Below are positions 24,262 through 35,846 of a stretch of 64,000 bases of DNA, piece by piece. The stretch covers positions 62,001 through 126,000 of the forward strand of contig JALLLS010000011.1 of NCBI GenBank assembly GCA_025094145.1, read 5' to 3'. The first letter of the stretch is position 1, and the number at the start of each line of letters is the position of its first letter. The stretch comes from Spinellus fusiger. Its lineage: Eukaryota; Mucoromycota; Mucoromycetes; Mucorales; Phycomycetaceae. The translations under genes and the position numbers were made by a program. The notes below the pieces were generated by a model. The model was not told the origin of the DNA, searched no databases, and saw nothing but the letters and a program-made list of their open reading frames with translations.

Positions 24262-26529
24262 ATGAGTGGAGATAGCAGACAAGAGCCACAGCTTGACACT
24301 ATTTTCATCAAAAATCTCGTGTTAAAGAGTATCACCGGCGTTGATTCTTGGCAAAGACTCAAATCCCAGCCTGTAGTGATCAGTGTATGGTTTTCTACTG
24401 ATGCTACTGCAGCGGGTAATTCCGATATTGTTTCTAATACCATTCACTACGGGCATGTCACCAAGGCCGTCACCAAACTCACAGAAACAACTTCATTTGA
24501 GTCTATATCAGCACTAGGCCATGCTATTCTAAGATTGTGTTGTGTTCACTTTGGTGCTGTTAAGACTACTGTCAGAATTGAGCAGCCGAGAGCACTTTTA
24601 CACGCAGCTGCTTCCGGAGTTCTCCTTAGCAGAGCCAAGGTAGATTTCGAAGGATCTGAGGAGCAGACCTTGGGAAACGTGTCTGGATTAGGAAGAGAAG
24701 ACCAGTTGTTTGTTACAGATCTTCGTCTCTCTACCATTGTTGGTGTGAATCCATGGGAACGTGAAGATAAGCAGGTGGTGGTCATCAACCTGGTTATTTA
24801 CACTTCCCCCCTTGCAGTGGAGACTACCGAAAAAAATAAATCCCACCATTTGCGCACAATTGTCCGTGTCTTGACCCGTCACAGTGAATCCTCAAGCTAC
24901 AAAACAGTAGAGGCCTTTGCTATAGCGATTGCTCGTCTTGCTTTGGATAAGTGCAAGGTTCGAAAGATCCGTGTCTGTATTGAAAAACCGAGTGCTGTTG
25001 CATTTGCTCAGGCAACAGGCATTGATATTACACGTGATGCTTTATGGTTGACACGTATCTTGGAAGAAGAAGCAAAGAGCGGTCTTCATTTTGCTCATCA
25101 TTCTGTTCAAGACAACTGGACTCGAGAAATCCCTGTTCACTTGGAGCACACAGTGTATCTTTCCATTGGCTCCAATACAGGAGACCGTAGAGAGAATATA
25201 CAAGAGGCATTGGGCATGTTGGAAAAAGAAGAAGAATGTTACATTGTCGAGACCAGCTTTCTATATGAGACACCCCCCATGTATGTCGTTCATCAACCTG
25301 CCTTTTTGAATGCTGCATGCAAAATCATGACATGTCTTGATCCCTACACTCTGTTGAAGAAGTTAAAGAGCATTGAAGCTGCCTTGGGAAGAAGCAATGA
25401 GGGCATTCGCAATGGCCCTCGTCCTATTGATCTAGACATCTTGTTCTACAATGACCTCTTGTTAGAGACAGAAACATTAAAAATTCCTCATATTTCCATT
25501 GAAGAACGTGAGTTTGTACTCTGGCCCTTGTGTGATATTGCAAGAGACATGGAGCACCCCAAGCTCTACAGAACATGCGGTCAATTGCTTTCTCAACTGA
25601 TCAAGGCCACGGCTGACTCCAAGACAGGTCCTCTCGAGATCAACAAAGTAATTCCTATGGAAAAGAGTCAAATATGGTTATGGAAAGATAAGACTTATAT
25701 TATGGGTATCCTCAACACAACGCCTGACAGCTTCTCAGATGGTGGTCGGTTTGTGGAGGTAGATACAGCAGTTGCTTTGGCTGAGAGCATGCAAGAACAG
25801 GGAGCCGATATCATTGATATTGGGGGTATGTCGACTCGTCCTGGTGCAGATGAGACCTTCTCAGAAGAAGAAGAGATCCGTCGTGTAGTACCTGTCATTA
25901 AACGCCTAAGAGAAAAGGGATTCACTTTGCCTATTTCTATTGACACTTACAGAGCATCGGTTGCTGAGGCTGCCATCTCAGCAGGAGCCACTCTTATTAA
26001 CGATGTCACTGGAGGTTCTCGGGACCCTAGAATGCTCAGTGTTATGGCCAAATCTAAAGTCCCTGTGTGTTTGATGCATATGCGCGGTGATGCAACCACA
26101 ATGATGTCCAAGGAAAATACAACGTATGAAGATGATGATGTTGTAGAAGATGTGTCTCGTCAGCTTTACTATACAGTGCAGCGTGCTTTGGCAGCTGGCG
26201 TGTATCGCTGGAATATTATTGTGGATCCTGGACTTGGGTTCTCAAAAACATCTCAACAGAGCTTTGAAATTCTGCGTCGGTTATCTGAGATGGTGTCAAA
26301 TCAGGATTCTCTTTTGAACGGATTTCCCTCACTGATGGGTCCTAGTCGTAAGAAGTTCATTGGCAGTGCAACAGGAATTGAAGTAGCAGATCAACGTTCG
26401 TTTGGTACAGCAGGTGCAGTGGCAGCAAGTGTAGCAGGAGGTGCCAATATCATACGTGTACATGATGTACGACCAATGTGGGAAGTGATCCAAGTGTGTG
26501 ATTCTGTTTGGAAACCTACTACAAAGTGA
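24262..26529 (+). CDS. FOL1: Trifunctional folate synthesis enzyme: DHNA aldolase / HPPK / dihydropteroate synthase (755 aa, no introns)
   Basis: Catalyses three successive steps of folate synthesis: dihydroneopterin aldolase, 6-hydroxymethyl-dihydropterin pyrophosphokinase, and dihydropteroate synthase, the target of sulfonamides. Residues about 10-265 hold two tandem FolB-like domains (KNLVLKSITGVDSWQRL; then LSTIVGVNPWEREDKQ). HPPK is about 290-450: VYLSIGSNTGDRRENI, ETPPMYVVHQPAFLNA and GPRPIDLDILFYN. DHPS fills about 475-750: MGILNTTPDSFSDGG, IDIGGMSTRPGA, LINDVTGG, DPGLGFSKTSQQSFEIL, the PSRKKFIG loop, and the terminal ANIIRVHDV. The architecture equals fungal Fol1. It is intronless although nearby genes are intron-rich. 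A hydrophobic N-terminal targeting signal is not evident. Confidence 0.97.
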   Translation: MSGDSRQEPQLDTIFIKNLVLKSITGVDSWQRLKSQPVVISVWFSTDATAAGNSDIVSNTIHYGHVTKAVTKLTETTSFESISALGHAILRLCCVHFGAVKTTVRIEQPRALLHAAASGVLLSRAKVDFEGSEEQTLGNVSGLGREDQLFVTDLRLSTIVGVNPWEREDKQVVVINLVIYTSPLAVETTEKNKSHHLRTIVRVLTRHSESSSYKTVEAFAIAIARLALDKCKVRKIRVCIEKPSAVAFAQATGIDITRDALWLTRILEEEAKSGLHFAHHSVQDNWTREIPVHLEHTVYLSIGSNTGDRRENIQEALGMLEKEEECYIVETSFLYETPPMYVVHQPAFLNAACKIMTCLDPYTLLKKLKSIEAALGRSNEGIRNGPRPIDLDILFYNDLLLETETLKIPHISIEEREFVLWPLCDIARDMEHPKLYRTCGQLLSQLIKATADSKTGPLEINKVIPMEKSQIWLWKDKTYIMGILNTTPDSFSDGGRFVEVDTAVALAESMQEQGADIIDIGGMSTRPGADETFSEEEEIRRVVPVIKRLREKGFTLPISIDTYRASVAEAAISAGATLINDVTGGSRDPRMLSVMAKSKVPVCLMHMRGDATTMMSKENTTYEDDDVVEDVSRQLYYTVQRALAAGVYRWNIIVDPGLGFSKTSQQSFEILRRLSEMVSNQDSLLNGFPSLMGPSRKKFIGSATGIEVADQRSFGTAGAVAASVAGGANIIRVHDVRPMWEVIQVCDSVWKPTTK

Positions 26530-26759
26530 TTATCACAAGCAATTGCATAGATTTCAATTCTGAGTTGTCTTTATCTTTATTCCATTTTTTATTATAACTA
26601 TAGTTTTCTTAACTCTAGCTATAGACATCAAATATTTAATATATGAAGAAAAGAGTATTTGTACATAATAATAATACTTTGTTTACAAGTTGCTTAGTCA
26701 TCACTATATCCATCCCTGGATAAAGTGTTGTAATGTTAGGTCTTAACATAAAAACAGCA
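26530..26759. other. FOL1 3' flank
   Basis: AT-rich, non-coding; likely holds the FOL1 polyadenylation site. Nothing else seen. Confidence 0.4.
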
Positions 26760-27440
26760 AGCATTCTTAGTAAAGTCAGCAAGACATTGTGGAGCATTTC
26801 AAGGAGACGAGGAAGTTTGGAGGTAGTGAAATGATTGAATGGGGCTGTTTTAGTGAGGAAGGTGCTGGGAGATGGATCGTAGTAGAGGGTAGAATACTAT
26901 GACAAGTACATTAATGTCTTGGGAGAAGTCTACTCTCATAAACTCGAGTAATTCTCTCTCTCCTGAACCCTAGAGCTAGTTAGATCCTACAGAAGACCAA
27001 TGCTAGACCCTATACGAGTAAAACAGTTCAATTGGAGAGTAGTGAATGGTATAGTAATGACTCTTTAATGGCCCTCACAATACCGATCTCAATCCAATGG
27101 AGCATCTGTGGGCCCACCTCAAGAAGGTAATTAGGAAGTACAATAGGGTGTATATCAACAAACAGAGATTGAAGGCCGCCACTGATGATGGAGTGGGGTA
27201 AATTATCAAAGGCAATAGACACCCTCATTACCAGCATAAGGCGATGACAGGCACTGATAAATGCCAAAGATTTTTGGGATATATAAGGAAATACCCTGAG
27301 AATAAAATCGCAATGTTCTTATGATTGGCTAATGTGTTTAAAGATGCCTTTTTCGCTGTCTAAATGAACTATTTCAAACTCTACTTGCCTATTCTTAGCA
27401 ATCACTATTGACTACAATTAAACGATATAAAGTTGAATAT
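26760..27440 (+). mobile_element. Decayed Tc1/mariner transposase copy
   Basis: Plus-strand translation, with frame changes and stops, gives GGSEMIEWGCFSEEGAGRW (the GGxxMxWG block of Tc1 DDE domains, about 26815). Later come HNTDLNPMEHLWAHLKKVI (the third catalytic region, about 27075) and QRFLGYIRKYPEN (tail, about 27260). The 3' non-coding segment at 27325-27400 is homologous, in inverse orientation, to the end of the 590-bp repeat at 61480. No clean TIRs were found. Confidence 0.75.
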
Positions 27441-27927
27441 AAAAGGAAAAATCGAAGCCATGATTAAAATCCAGTCACTGAATTTATTGTTTAAAATGTG
27501 CTATCCATAAGCCCACAGTATTTGTAACATAACAATGTTTAAAGTGTATTTATTATATAACACACTGAATTAACTCTAATAATTATTGTCCATAAAATAG
27601 AACTAAACTAACTTATATTAATAAAAGTATAGTTATTCACTGAGTCAATATTCATCATCACCTCAATCATCTCACTGTAACTGGTATTAACAATAGTATT
27701 TAGTGGGAACAGGATATTGTTCATAATGGTGGACTTTAGGCTCAAGGCAAATAGAGAGTGAATTGTTTGACTTGTGAATTTTACGAGTGAAGGCTAAATT
27801 GTGTATACTTCATCAAAATGAAAATATTTTTTATTCTTTGGTCTATTCTTATCTTGTTATTTCTCACAGAAACTGTCGTGTTCCGACTTCAATCCAAAGA
27901 CTCTCCATGAATAGGTCAACATGAGTA
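27441..27927. other. AT-rich spacer between two Tc1 remnants
   Basis: No gene or repeat recognised. Confidence 0.4.
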
Positions 27928-29287
27928 CAGTCCAATGTAATAAGTGACTAGACAAAAGATTGATTTCTATTTTTTATTCTTCAAAAATAAGATAGAGGTC
28001 TTTTCTTTTCTTTTATAACTTATTCAAAAAATGACCTTAAGCAATAAAAATCAGCCGAGTCTTAACCAAGAATATGAAGATAGTCTCACTAAAAGAAGAG
28101 AGCATAATATTTTTTTATTAGAGGTCAAATCATAGGACAATGGAAAAGACATGCTACTTATGAAGAGATTGCTGACGATCTCGATATCCCAAAAGGCACA
28201 GATTGTCCAATTGTATAAAAACAAAGGCATAATTCAACTCAGAATGCATACAGGAAGACCTGAAAAGGTGTCATCTACTTCAAAACTGGCTATCGTTTTG
28301 TCTATTTGCAGAAACACCATGCAAACAATTGTATATCATTTGAAAAATATCAATAATGCAGGTGTGGATATTTGCTGTAGTACATTTCTAAAATGCATGA
28401 ATGAACTCAGGGTTTTTTTCATGCTCACTATTAATAAAACCTGGTATGACACTTACTCACAAGCAGAGAAAATTGGAATAGTGTAAAAACATGGCTGATT
28501 GGCCAGTGGAGAGATAGACTAATGTTATTTAGTCTGATAAGTCCCGTCTTACAGTTGTGGGCAATGATTAAAAGACTAGAGCGATCAGGAAGAAAGGTGA
28601 AAGGTATGAGGAGCGTCATACGCAAAAAACATACAATTATGGCAAGGGTTCAGTCATGGTTTGGGGTTGCTTTTAGCGTGGAGGTGTAGGACCTCTTGTA
28701 CTCTTGAAAGTATCAGTTAATCAAGACAAGTATGTCAATGTACTTGCTAAATACCTTCTTCCCTGGTTCCAAAAATTGTAAGAAAACCTCATTGAGACCA
28801 TTCTCTTTCAAGAAGACAGTGCTCCTTGCCACACAGGAACATATAGTAGATGGTACAAACAAGAGAGGTATATGATTAAATGGTTTGATTATTGACCTGC
28901 ACAAAGTTCAGATCTTAACCCAATTCAACATGTTTGATCTTCTTTTCAAGATAAGCTCAAGCCACGTCGAACAAGCATAACTAATGCAAACTAGATTGAA
29001 CGATGCTTGTGTAGTAAATAGCAGAAGATCCCAAATAAATTTCTGGAAAATTTAGTGGATAGTATGCCAAGGAGGTGCTCCGTTGTGATAAAGAATAAAG
29101 GCTTTACTACACAGTACTGAGCAATATATTTATAATGAGGATGTAGACAGTCATCTAAAGAACAACTGTTCCAAATATTGTATTATTCTATGAACCTTTT
29201 ATTATAAACATCTTAGACTGATAGATATGCCTTTATTTTTCAAAAAAAAAATTGATTTTTTGTTTAGTCACTTATTACATAGGACTG
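27928..29287 (+). mobile_element. Full-length but dead Tc1 element (1360 bp) with TIRs and TA duplications
   Basis: Left end CAGTCCAATGTAATAAGTGA matches the complement of the right end (CAGTCCTATGTAATAAGTGA). TA duplications are at 27926-27927 and 29288-29289. Inside, the plus strand encodes a complete Tc1 transposase order in broken frames: HTGRPEKVSST and YHLKNINNAG (DNA-binding half), SDKSRL near 28540 (first catalytic Asp block), YGKGSVMVWGCF near 28640, FQEDSAPCHTG near 28805 (second Asp block), and SSDLNPIQHV near 28910 (third block). At least six stops or shifts are present, so the transposase is inactive while the ends are still well preserved. Confidence 0.92.
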
Positions 29288-30151
29288 TACACTCCTTGAA
29301 CTACAGGCTTCATTAACAGGTTTAGCTTATCAATAGGTTTAGTTTATCAAGAAGTCTGGTCTGCCGGTCATGTTTATAGTATTTCTTGTATCTATAAGAT
29401 AGTTTTTGCTTTAAGTGATGGACAAATATTTAAAAGTTTATATAAAAATAATTTGTGAAAATAGTGTGCATAGTTATTCATTGGTATAAGAAGTCTCTCG
29501 TCTGAATTTACACTATAACCAACTTCGTAATAAAACTTCTTTTATGTATTTTAAACACTATTCTATGTATCTATTGAAGGGTTTATGCTTATATATAATG
29601 GATTCATGGAGTTATAACACTATTAAGATAAAGTATGAATCTAAAAGGAAATCTACATTTAGAATATAAGGGGACTTTTTTTTGTCACCTTACAATTAGT
29701 CTTGAAATACATAGAGTTCAGTTATTGTTAAATACATTTTTTCAAGTAGTTAAACATGTATCTTTTTGAGTTTTTAAATAGCTAATATTCCTATCTTTTC
29801 CCCCAATGAAGCAAATAAATAAATAAAACAATGCCTGTTTGTTCAAGAAAGAATAGTATGTTCTTGAAAACACCCTTGATTATTATCCTATGTTTTGATT
29901 CTATGCTTCTTTCAACATGTAAGTGTTCATTTCTGATACTGTATGAGACATAAATTGATTTTATACTTGTACACTGCATACCTAGTGAGTTTCTACATTT
30001 GATAAAAATAGTATATCTCTAACAGGAGACTCAGAAAAAGAGAGAAAAGAGGAGGCCTATTAAGAATAATAAAAAAGTATATAGAAAAAGTTCACGCTAT
30101 CTCTTGTTTTTGTGTATGTTTGCTGGCAGGCTTTTTTCTTTCTTTCACACT
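29288..30151. other. AT-rich intergenic region
   Basis: No gene supported; a short repeated GTTTAGYTTATCAA motif occurs twice near 29320-29350. It includes the 3' region of OXA1. Confidence 0.5.
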
Positions 30152-31609
30152 CTAGAAACGACGCTTTGCTAATCTTCGTGCCGTAGCTGCTGCCTGCTGT
30201 CGCTCACGTAGCAAGCGATCCTTTTCTGATTTGGCATGCATTACTTGCTGCTCTTTGAAATTCTCAAAGAATCCCTTTGTGTCTTTCTGAAGTTCTGCTG
30301 GAGGCTTAATCAGCTTGGGAATATTGAGTGCATTTCTGATAGTTTGGTTTTTAAGGCCAATAATTTGGAAAATAGAAAAGGCATTGGAAGTAACCCAGTA
30401 CACAAAGACAGCCTAAACAGCCAAAGAATCACTTAGACACAGCATGCCCTTTGTTGTAGAGTACTAAATAGTTTCCTACTTACACTTGGCATCCATGCAG
30501 TAAAGGGAATCATCACCACTGTTAAACCACGGAAAAGGTTCTTCATTCCTTTGCTTTGAGGATTGGAAGCACCTGCTTCACTGCCAGCCTCCAACACTGC
30601 CATCACACCAGCAGCACTCACCACAGGAAGAATGTAATAAGGATCTTTATCTGACAAATCAGTAAACCATAACAGACCACCATCCTGCATGCCAGGCACA
30701 GGCATTTCTGCCATTGCTCTCAAAGCCATGAAAAAAGAGATCATAATAGGCATTTGCACAATAGGAAGTGCAAGTGATTTCATAGGATGACACTCGTTTG
30801 TTTTGAAGAGAGTCTGTATTTCCTGGGTGTATCTTCCAATGGCTACAGCATCGCCCCCAGCCTGAGAAGCCTTGAGATTGGCCATAATACGAGTGACATC
30901 GGGATTGATGTTCATGAGTCTGGCGTTGTTACGCTGAATTTTGATCATAAGAGGCAACAAGGCAATACGAACCACTACTGTGGCTATAGCAATAGATCCC
31001 CACCAAGGAACACCACTGTAAACATTAATGGCTTCTAACATGGCCTCCAAACCACCCACAGGAGTGAAATTGCACAATCCCATGGCCTTAAAATCGCCAA
31101 TCTGAGCAACTGATCCGAGAACACTATCTGTAGAGAGCTGTGCCACTTCTCCCAACAGTTCCTGTGAGTGCTCCTTGGCTTGGTCTGTCATCAGAGTATC
31201 TCCTGTCACTGTAGGATGTGTTTCTCCACTATTCTCCATGTTATCTGTTGTATAGTGGCGAGTGTTCAAGTGGTGCAAAAGAGTGACTCCACCAATACGT
31301 GCGCTGTTGGTGTGTGCTGTCTTTGCTGAAGAACTCAACAGCTGAACTCGCTTGGATCCATTCAATAGACCTGTGGACCCTGTGGAGAACTAATACAGCT
31401 ACTGTGAGTGGTGTAATTTTATTTACTAAGAGAGAAAAAGAAAAGAAAAGAAAATAAGCTTCCTTACCAGTCGTCCTGTTGCAGTGTTGGTATAGATACT
31501 AGGCAAAGCACTATAGCACCCAATGATAAACACTTGGATTTGGGCCTTTCTAAGCTATTCTTCCGAGTTACCTTTTAAGTACCAGGCGTCTGGAGGCACC
31601 AACTATCAT
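30152..31609 (-). CDS. OXA1: Mitochondrial inner-membrane insertase Oxa1 (4 exons, 415 aa)
   Basis: Inserts mitochondrially made and some imported proteins into the inner membrane (YidC/Oxa1/Alb3 family). Exons: 31609-31572, 31510-31468, 31389-30484, 30412-30152. The assembled N-terminus MIVGASRRLVLK, then SALPSIYTNTATGRL, is a typical matrix-targeting leader. The insertase core begins near GGLEAMLEAINVYSGVPWWG, with helices at IAIATVVVRIALLPLMI, SLALPIVQMPIMISFFMAL, YYILPVVSAAGVMAVL, and across the last junction in WMPS + AVFVYWVTSNAFSIFQ. A conserved positive residue sits in the first core helix (VVRIALLP). The basic C-terminal tail (ARRLAKRRF) fits ribosome binding. The length is close to yeast Oxa1. 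Exons 1 and 2 are short and were found by splice signals; they restore a proper leader. Confidence 0.93.
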
Positions 31610-32457
31610 ACTTTGAAGGCTGAAAGAGAATTAAGAGAAAAGACTGACATTTGCCTGTCGATTGGTTTTCTTAATGACTAAGCCACCTTTCCCCCACGCT
31701 CTTGGAGAATAGTCACAGGAGGGAAAAGAAGCCCTGAAAAAAAGCCAGAAAGCAAAAACAGTAAAAGAACAGGGGCTACTTTTTTCTTGGGCTATTTTGG
31801 AGTGGAGTTTAAGTGTATTTCTTTAGCAGAAAAGAGAGAGAGAGAAGATAACAATAGTAATAACAATAGTAATAATAATAATAGTAATAATAATAATAGT
31901 AATAATAACAATAGTAATAATAATAATAGTAATAATAACAATAGTAATAATAATAATAGTAATAATAATAGTAATAATAATAGTAATAATAACAATAGTA
32001 ATAATAATAATAGTAATAACAATAGTAATAACATCAATAATAACATTAATAACATTAATAACAATAACAATAACAATAACAGCAATAACAATAGTAATAA
32101 CAATAGTAATAACAATAGTAATAACAATAGTAATAACAATAGTAATAACAATAGTAATAACAATAAGATAAGACCTCTTTTTTCTCTCTGGTGTAATTTA
32201 AGTTTTGTTTATTGTTTATTAAAGAGACCACTGTAGAATCACTGGCTAACTTCCGATAGGGTGTGCATTGATGTTATTCCACTTTTACTCGAATAATAAA
32301 TAGTAATAAATAGAGTTCATTCTCAATATACACTGTATTGGATTCAACACAGACTCTTCTGTAGACTCTACAACGACTCTTGTTCTACTGCTTATGATTA
32401 TGCTTCTGTCTTTTTATCATTATCATTGGACAGATAAGTATCTGAGTGTGAAATACT
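31610..32457. other. OXA1 upstream region with a long trinucleotide array
   Basis: Contains the array at 31849-32165 described separately. No coding function is supported: the long poly-Asn/Ser and poly-Leu open frames here are translations of the repeat. Confidence 0.7.
31849..32165. repeat. Trinucleotide array (AAT/AGT/AAC), about 315 bp
   Basis: About 105 consecutive triplets of AAT, AGT and AAC (plus a few ATC/ATT), open in frame on both strands. Higher-order periodicity is visible, with AATAGTAAT-like 9-bp and 12-bp patterns, and a homogeneous AACAATAGT block at the 3' side. It lies about 240 bp upstream of the OXA1 start. Confidence 0.97.
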
Positions 32458-32833
32458 TTATGCACTGAAAGCACCCACCTCTGGACTTGTCTCCCCTCCC
32501 ATCCGTCGCTGTTTAGATTCCATAGGAAGAATGCCACAGACTGTCATATTCTTGGCCATGAAATACAATAGGACTCGCTGTGATATTCTCTCCACAGCCA
32601 AAAGAGTGGTTTCATGTGGAACAAACAGACGATTCAATAGACCATTATTATCTACAGTGGAGAGTATAAAAGGAGTAAATTATACTTGTCTATTTTGTAA
32701 AGAATAAATGCCTTAACACATCTACAAGTTCAAGCGGATCCTCATTCTCCTGCTAATTGTACACATTCATCTCTTTGGCTATAATATAACATAGGTCTGC
32801 ATAAATCTCAACCCCAAAAGTCCTCAAGTACAT
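32458..32833 (-). CDS. Unassigned small gene candidate or gene remnant
   Basis: The minus strand at 32651-32458 reads a clean exon-like frame after a TACTCTCCACTGTAG acceptor: NNGLLNRLFVPHETTLLAVE, then ISQRVLLYFMAKNMTV, then a basic end and a stop. Upstream, from an ATG at 32833, another good stretch reads MYLRTFGVEIYADLCYIIAK, then ends at an in-frame TAG after EMNVYN. The same frame resumes as QENEDPLELVDVLRHLF. The pieces look like one soluble helical protein, but no GT..AG pair joins them in phase. Either an exon was missed, or the gene is broken. No family recognised. The amphipathic, non-repetitive composition argues against chance. Confidence 0.4.
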
Positions 32834-32989
32834 ATCACTCCTACCGCTACCACCGCTACAATGACTATTTACTACCACATTATTATTGAATGACAAGATA
32901 TCATGTTCCCTATACTTTTATTTTGCTACTAGTTGGTAACAAAAAGACGTCTATAGAAGTGATGATGTGCAGCAAAAGCAGCCATCATC

Positions 32990-33867
32990 TTATGCCTCCC
33001 AAGAAGAAGCAGCGGCAGGGGCAGACTCATCAGCCCAGTCAGTGGTGGTGCGGGAGGCGCTCCAGTCAGCAGTGGCGGCAATACCAGCAACACCCTCAGT
33101 CTCACCCTCGACAGTCCATTCAGGGTTGACATCAACAGCAACAGAGAACTCGGTGCTATCGAATTCACCAGCAAGAGTGGCCTGTTCCTTCTCAGCTTCT
33201 TCGGGATCACGGAAGAAGAACATATCAACCATCACATCCCAGGCGACACCGTAGTCAAGGGTACCACGGAGACGGAGGACAGCACGGGCCAAGAGGTAGT
33301 AGATCAAACCGATGGCGTGCTTACCCTTGTTGTTGGTGGGGATAACGACATCAACGTACTGGAGGAAAGCATCGGTGTCAGCAAGGGAGATAACGGGGAT
33401 GTTGACGTAGGAAGCTTCCTTGATGGCCTGGAAGTCAGTACGGGGATCAGTGCAGATCACCAAACGGGGCTCACGGAAAGAACGAGTGTTGTAATTGGTG
33501 AAGGTACCGGGGGTGAAACGACCGACAATGGCTTCAGCACCAATGTACTTGGCGAACTTGAGGGCAGCACGGTGACCGTAAGGACGAGCAGACACAACAA
33601 CAATGTCCTGGGGGTTCTCAATAGCAGCGATAACACGGGCAGCAAAAACCAACTTCTCCCATGTCTTGCCAATGTTGATAAGGTTGATACCTACAGAAGC
33701 AGTCAGAACAGTGACTTGTTTTTGTCTTGCTTACCATCAGCACGACGCTTGTAGACGTAGGGCACCATGCGGGTGTTGACGTTCTTGGCACCAATGTGGC
33801 ACTGGGCACTCAACAAGAGCTGGATATCTTCCTCGGTGGGGTTGAGAACAGCAGGGAGACGAGACAT
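32990..33867 (-). CDS. RPS0: 40S ribosomal protein uS2 (RPS0/SA) (2 exons, 277 aa)
   Basis: A small-subunit ribosomal protein on the 40S head/back junction. Exons: 33867-33735 and 33690-32990, joined at GGT in [18 protein letters not shown]. Family signatures: [51 protein letters not shown], and [19 protein letters not shown]. The eukaryote-specific C-terminal tail is acidic with repeated DW motifs ([18 protein letters not shown]). G/C-rich codon choice is stronger than in neighbouring genes, as expected for high expression. Confidence 0.97.
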
Positions 33868-34867
33868 GGCTATAAAAGGAGGGGGTCAAATATGAGTCAA
33901 CTATAGACTGGCGGTAGAAGTGGGAGTGGGAGAAGTGGGAGCTTCCACAGTGTCATCATCCAATCAGTGACTCATTCATCCAAGATGCCTTTTGTCCTTG
34001 AGGGATGAATAAAGACTGATGGCTGCTCAAGAATGGCTATCGATACATACTGAATGTGCAGGGAAAGAGAAGGCTTCTGCTAGACGCTACCCTGCCATTT
34101 TCTAGTTTGACGGACCCCAAAAAACACTACTTCTTGCTCTCTTGTTCCGGGCCGATACGCATGTGACAGGTTTTTCATTGCCCAAGGTCTATTGTCTGCT
34201 TATAGGTGAGTAGACATGTCTTTGTGGATCTGTGCACCATAGGCAAACAGAGAGTGGCTAAGAAAGTGCCATGTACAGTCCAACTCTTGGAAAGATGACA
34301 TCTCTTCCATGGCAAAATAAAAATAAAAATAAACACTTACTATTATTGTAATAGCAGTAATTACAACTACTATTTGTATTTGTATTTGTATTATTACAAC
34401 TATTACTATGATGATCATAATTGTTTTTCTACAGTCTTCTTGTCATGCTTCTATACACTGAGAATAGAGAATTCTCCTTTAGGAAAAAAACATTATCTGT
34501 TACCATGACACCATGGAAGATATGAGTTAGAAAATAAACTCTCTTCTCTCCTCCCCCCCCCTTTTTTTTTTGGCTACTCCCAATTATTTCTCTTCTTTTA
34601 TTTCGAGTGTCATGCCGACCCATTTCTTCATTCCAGAAACAAGATCCATCAAATGATATACATGTATTCTCAAGTAGTGACCTTCATTACCAGACACCAA
34701 TGTATTCTAAAGAGAATGCCCCCCACTTTTCCATTGCACCCATACCCCACCCCCCTCTTGTACACTGGTCACACAATTCATGTTGCTATGTTACTCTCTG
34801 GTTACCATGCCGACAGTAGATAGGTTGTTATTTGAATGCTTTTATTCATCAGCTGCAGTCATAAGAA
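33868..34867. other. Intergenic between uS2 and eL27
   Basis: Holds the uS2 promoter and the eL27 3' region. A C-run followed by a T-run is at about 34551-34571; AAAATAAAAAT/TTTGTATTTG simple repeats are near 34315-34400. No gene seen. Confidence 0.55.
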
Positions 34868-35498
34868 TTAGAATCTGAGCTTGCTGAAGAACCACTTGTT
34901 CTTGCCAGTCTGGTAACGCTCCTCAAACAACTTCTTAATGACCTTCTTGGAATCCTCACGCTGGGTGGGTTCCTTGAAGGAGTCAGCAGAGACAGTGCCC
35001 TTGATCTGCTCCAACTCGAGAGCGTAACGGGTGGGCAACATGTGGTTGTAGTTGACAATCTTAACGAAAGGCTTGACCTTGGAGCGCTTGGCCACCTTCT
35101 TCTTGCCCATAGCCTTGGTCACCTTCAAGGGAGAACGTTCAACACCAGCAACGACAGCATAGCCGTAGGGTCTGTCTTTGGTACCCTCGTCGTGGTCTAA
35201 TGATGATAATAAAAGTAAGTTGGCTGTGCTTGTCCAAATCATAAAGTGGGTGTTTCATGCATATCATGTCATATCATATCGACACTACTTTAACAGTGTA
35301 TAAAAAAATAAAATAAAAAGCTAAATTCATACTGCGGACAACGACGGCCTTCTTGCCGGCAAAGCGACCTTGCAAGATAACAACAACCTAAATTAAAGTG
35401 TGAATACACCATTCATGCATACATCCATCCATCCGCCTTATGGATCCATCCATCTGTCCCCTAATCATTACCTTTCCAGCTTTGATGAACTTGACCAT
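34868..35498 (-). CDS. RPL27: 60S ribosomal protein eL27 (3 exons, 136 aa)
   Basis: A large-subunit ribosomal protein. Exons: 35498-35472, 35387-35333, 35196-34868, giving exactly the 136 residues usual for the family. The N-terminus [20 protein letters not shown] holds the KOW motif. [40 protein letters not shown] and the conserved end [11 protein letters not shown] follow. The first exon encodes only nine residues, a common arrangement for fungal ribosomal protein genes. It is divergent from the SLX4-like gene, about 350 bp away. Confidence 0.96.
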
Positions 35499-35846
35499 GG
35501 TTATATTGGAGAAAAGAGGAGGAGTTTAGGTTGGCTTGGAGGGACATGGTCATCACTTCCCGCTCACTACTGCCTGTCTCTCATTAGCCAATCAAATCAC
35601 ACCATTCCAGGCCTGCTTCTCCACCCTCCCCACAATAGCAGTCAAGTCCCTAAAAAAGACAAAAGATGAAAGAAAAAAAAAAAAGACAAAAAATATAGGC
35701 AGTCAATGTAAGCAGTAAAAGTGAGTCAGTGAGTCAGTCATGACAACCCATGCCTTCTACAACACCAAGCCCAGTTTTAGCTGTGTCTTCCTACACTCAT
35801 CCCAACACCTTTCCTTTTGAATAAAGGCCCACCTCATATCCACACT

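Noticed and set aside
31792..32163. 123-codon poly-Leu frame
   Set aside because: Pure translation of the triplet repeat array; no start context or non-repeat sequence.
33317..33754. 145-codon plus-strand frame opposite RPS0
   Set aside because: Shadow of the conserved uS2 gene on the minus strand.
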